Shown: one piece after another, positions 62,470-64,000 of the stretch | Numbering within the stretch: position 1 is the stretch's first letter | How the letters are laid out: the number at the start of each line of letters is the position of its first letter | Assembly: GCA_033026295.1 (NCBI GenBank) | Contig: CM065168.1 | Location: 23,723,306 to 23,787,305 of the forward strand | Direction of reading: 5' to 3' | Length of the DNA stretch: 64,000 bases | DNA from: Channa striata | Taxonomy: Eukaryota; Chordata; Actinopteri; Anabantiformes; Channidae | Made by a program: the position numbers and the translations under genes | The notes under the pieces: model-generated | The model's input: the letters and a program-made list of their open reading frames with translations, nothing else | The model's database searches: none | What the model was told of the DNA's origin: nothing

Positions 62470-62568
62470 AATTTTACGCCGGATGCCCTTCCTGACGTAA
62501 CCCTCTCTATTTATCTGGGCTTGGGACCGGCACAGAAGTTACTGGCTTGCAACCCCTGTGGCTAGATT

Positions 62569-62584
62569 AGTCACTCTACAGTAT
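62569..62584. repeat. Target-site duplication, right copy
   Basis: AGTCACTCTACAGTAT, 15 of 16 identical with the left copy at 59427-59442; it marks the 5' boundary of the RTE element. Confidence 0.88.
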
Positions 62585-63399
62585 ATTGTATAAAATATAG
62601 GACTGTGTGGAAGCAGTATAAATGAATCACTGCCTGGGGTCATAAAAGCTGTGGTCATAAAAGATTTGGACACCACCCATTAGAGTGTTTTCAATGTAGA
62701 AGTCTAACACTGAATCACTAATAATCACTGAAGTTTGCTTTGTTTTAAATACATGGTTAGTATTGCTGTAAAAGTCTTTAATAGCTCATGTGTTATGAGC
62801 AAGTATGATCAAGTCTTTATTATGAAATTCTTTACAATTTCACTTTTCATTACAAAGTCTTTGTCAGGACAAACATAGCAAGATATGATTGGATGTTGAT
62901 TTGCTCAAAATCAAATTGTTCTCTTGAAATGATGTTTTGCAGTTAAAGCCCTCTTTATTATCCACAATGAAAAAGTGGGATATCGGCTGATCACTAATGA
63001 CACTTCTGGAGGTGGTGGTAGATTTTAAAGGACTCGTTTAAGGTCTTATCACTCAGATCTTTGTTTTAAGAACCCCAGGGCCCCATTCATATCAAATATT
63101 AGGGGGGTTTCTCACCAGATCCTGGAAAAGCCTGCAGCAGTTGTGGTTTGGTTTTCCTAATAACATACAGTATTAGAGGAAGTGTATTGGTCCACAGGTT
63201 TTCACTGAGTCATGCAGCAAATGTTAAGAGCACATTCATGTCTTTGTGTATGACGCTATTCAGTCTTCATCCACAAATTGGTGTGTTGTGTCAGATGTAA
63301 ATAAAAAGAGAATGCAATGAGCTGCATGTAAATATTACTGTATGACAGTATGTCGAATGTTTGATTTCTAAAGAGAAGGGGAAAGGCCAAAAACCAACA
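62585..63399. other. Intergenic stretch between two mobile elements
   Basis: AT-rich sequence with no recognisable feature. Its right part may belong to the Tc1/mariner element that follows. Confidence 0.4.
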
Positions 63400-64000
63400 C
63401 TGGTTTTAGACATCAGGGTTGTGATCTTCAGACCCCAGACATGGTTCTGGATTGGTAATCACTGCACGAGAACACCTCTGAAAAGGTCAGTGGTTGTCAC
63501 TATATCCACGAAAGTTAAAACTCCTCCACGCAAAGAACCAAACTTATATAAGCAAGATCCAGAAAAATTGGAAACTTAAAAGGGCTGAGGTGAAGTTAAA
63601 ACTTACCTGTGGTGGGACAAGTCAAAATCAGAAATTACATTTGGAAATCATGGACACAATGTTCTCTGTGCTAAAGAGGAGAGATACATCTGACTTGTAA
63701 TCAGCAAACAAGTGAAAAGTCAGCACATGTGATGCTGTGGGGGTGCATTAATCCACAAGGTGTGGGTAACTTACACATCTGTAAGGGTTCCATAATGCTG
63801 AATAATACGTAGACATGTTTTTAGATGCTGCCATCCAGACGCTGTCGTCAGAACCGCAGTCTGCACATGGCTGTCTTTGTCTGCAGCTCAGACAAAAAGC
63901 ATCTGGAGAATTATGAAGTGAAAAATGCAACAAAGGAGACTCTAAAATGACGAACAGCTGAAATATATCGAGAAAGAATGGGGAAAAAAATTTAAAAAAG
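63400..64000 (+). pseudogene. Tc1/mariner transposase fossil, cut by window edge
   Basis: In shifting frames it matches a very common fish Tc1/mariner transposase in order: a GGAAATCATGGACACAATGT block (GNHG), AAAGAGGAGAGATACAT, SAHVMLWGCINPQGVGNLHI (about 63721-63780), a MLPSRRR block (about 63827-63846), HLENYEVKNATK in place of the usual W-R-I-I-K-R-K segment (about 63900-63934), and a TAEIYRERMG block at 63958-63980. The stretch that should carry the second catalytic Asp and the PDL-P-E motif between 63850 and 63890 is largely lost to an internal deletion. With many stops, it is non-functional. The start is approximate, and no left terminal inverted repeat was identified. Confidence 0.75.

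Larger units (their letters stand above)
59443..62568 (-). mobile_element. Full-length RTE-clade LINE (non-LTR retrotransposon)
   Basis: The element is about 3.1 kb and sits between 16-bp target-site duplications. On the minus strand the order is a short 5' UTR with GTCAGGAAGGGCATCCGGCG, an apurinic-type endonuclease domain, a reverse-transcriptase domain, a C-terminal domain, and a very short 3' UTR (GCTGTGGCGACCCCTAATGG ... AAAAGCCGAAAG) ending in a TAG/AGT simple-repeat tail. The length, single ORF, EN-RT layout and trinucleotide tail fit the RTE clade, the group containing fish elements such as Expander. The flanking duplication differs at one base and the reading frame has few lesions, so insertion was fairly recent on an evolutionary scale. 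It needs no LTR and would insert by target-primed reverse transcription. Confidence 0.93.

Noticed and set aside
1..64000. CRISPR arrays, operons, phage or plasmid modules
   Set aside because: The regularly spaced repeats seen are simple microsatellites. Spliced exons and vertebrate retroelements indicate eukaryotic DNA.

Overview
The window looks like nuclear DNA from a teleost fish, probably a percomorph, although the species cannot be fixed from sequence alone. It is AT-rich and has long stretches without open frames, GT-AG bounded exons, many CA/GT microsatellites, and several repeat families typical of fish: an RTE-type LINE, L2/Rex/CR1-like LINE remnants, Tc1/mariner fossils, and a short element with inverted termini. 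There is no sign of prokaryotic gene organisation. Nearly all open frames here are chance frames, repeat translations or antisense shadows.

The only host protein-coding gene I can support is the 5' coding end of a band 4.1-family gene, most like epb41l1 (protein 4.1N), on the minus strand. A 168-nt phase-0 exon (3159-3326) encodes the linker and the first strands of the FERM domain. A probable first coding exon lies at 4290-4428. The remaining FERM exons are not in the window and should lie to its left. A CpG-rich segment near 45.4-45.9 kb, with a candidate splice donor at 45733/45732 on the minus strand, is the best candidate for the promoter and first untranslated exon. This would make 4429-45733 a roughly 41-kb first intron and everything to the right upstream intergenic DNA.

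The putative intron holds simple repeats, three RFX X-box-like sites in or near it, POU-like motif clusters, two L2-like fragments (22.55 and 24.86 kb), a decayed reverse-transcriptase fossil on the minus strand (24.3-24.7 kb), a 220-bp element with 27-bp terminal inverted repeats (34.2 kb), copies of an unnamed dispersed repeat (36.1 and 38.3 kb, plus 49.1 kb outside the intron), and a LINE 3' end (43.3-43.6 kb). A Tc1/mariner transposase fossil (about 4.5-5.06 kb) lies close to the first coding exon. Two diverged copies of one roughly 190-bp repeat flank the CpG-rich promoter candidate.

The right end carries the best-defined mobile element: a full-length RTE-clade LINE of about 3.1 kb on the minus strand (59443-62568), bounded by a 16-bp target-site duplication with one mismatch. 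Its single ORF is broken by two frameshifts, one of which removes the metal-binding Asp/Asn segment of the endonuclease; the reverse-transcriptase core remains open. A second Tc1/mariner transposase fossil runs off the right edge. I found no convincing undescribed system. The most informative items are the recent RTE copy, the epb41l1 5' end and its candidate regulatory sites, and the unnamed repeat families.
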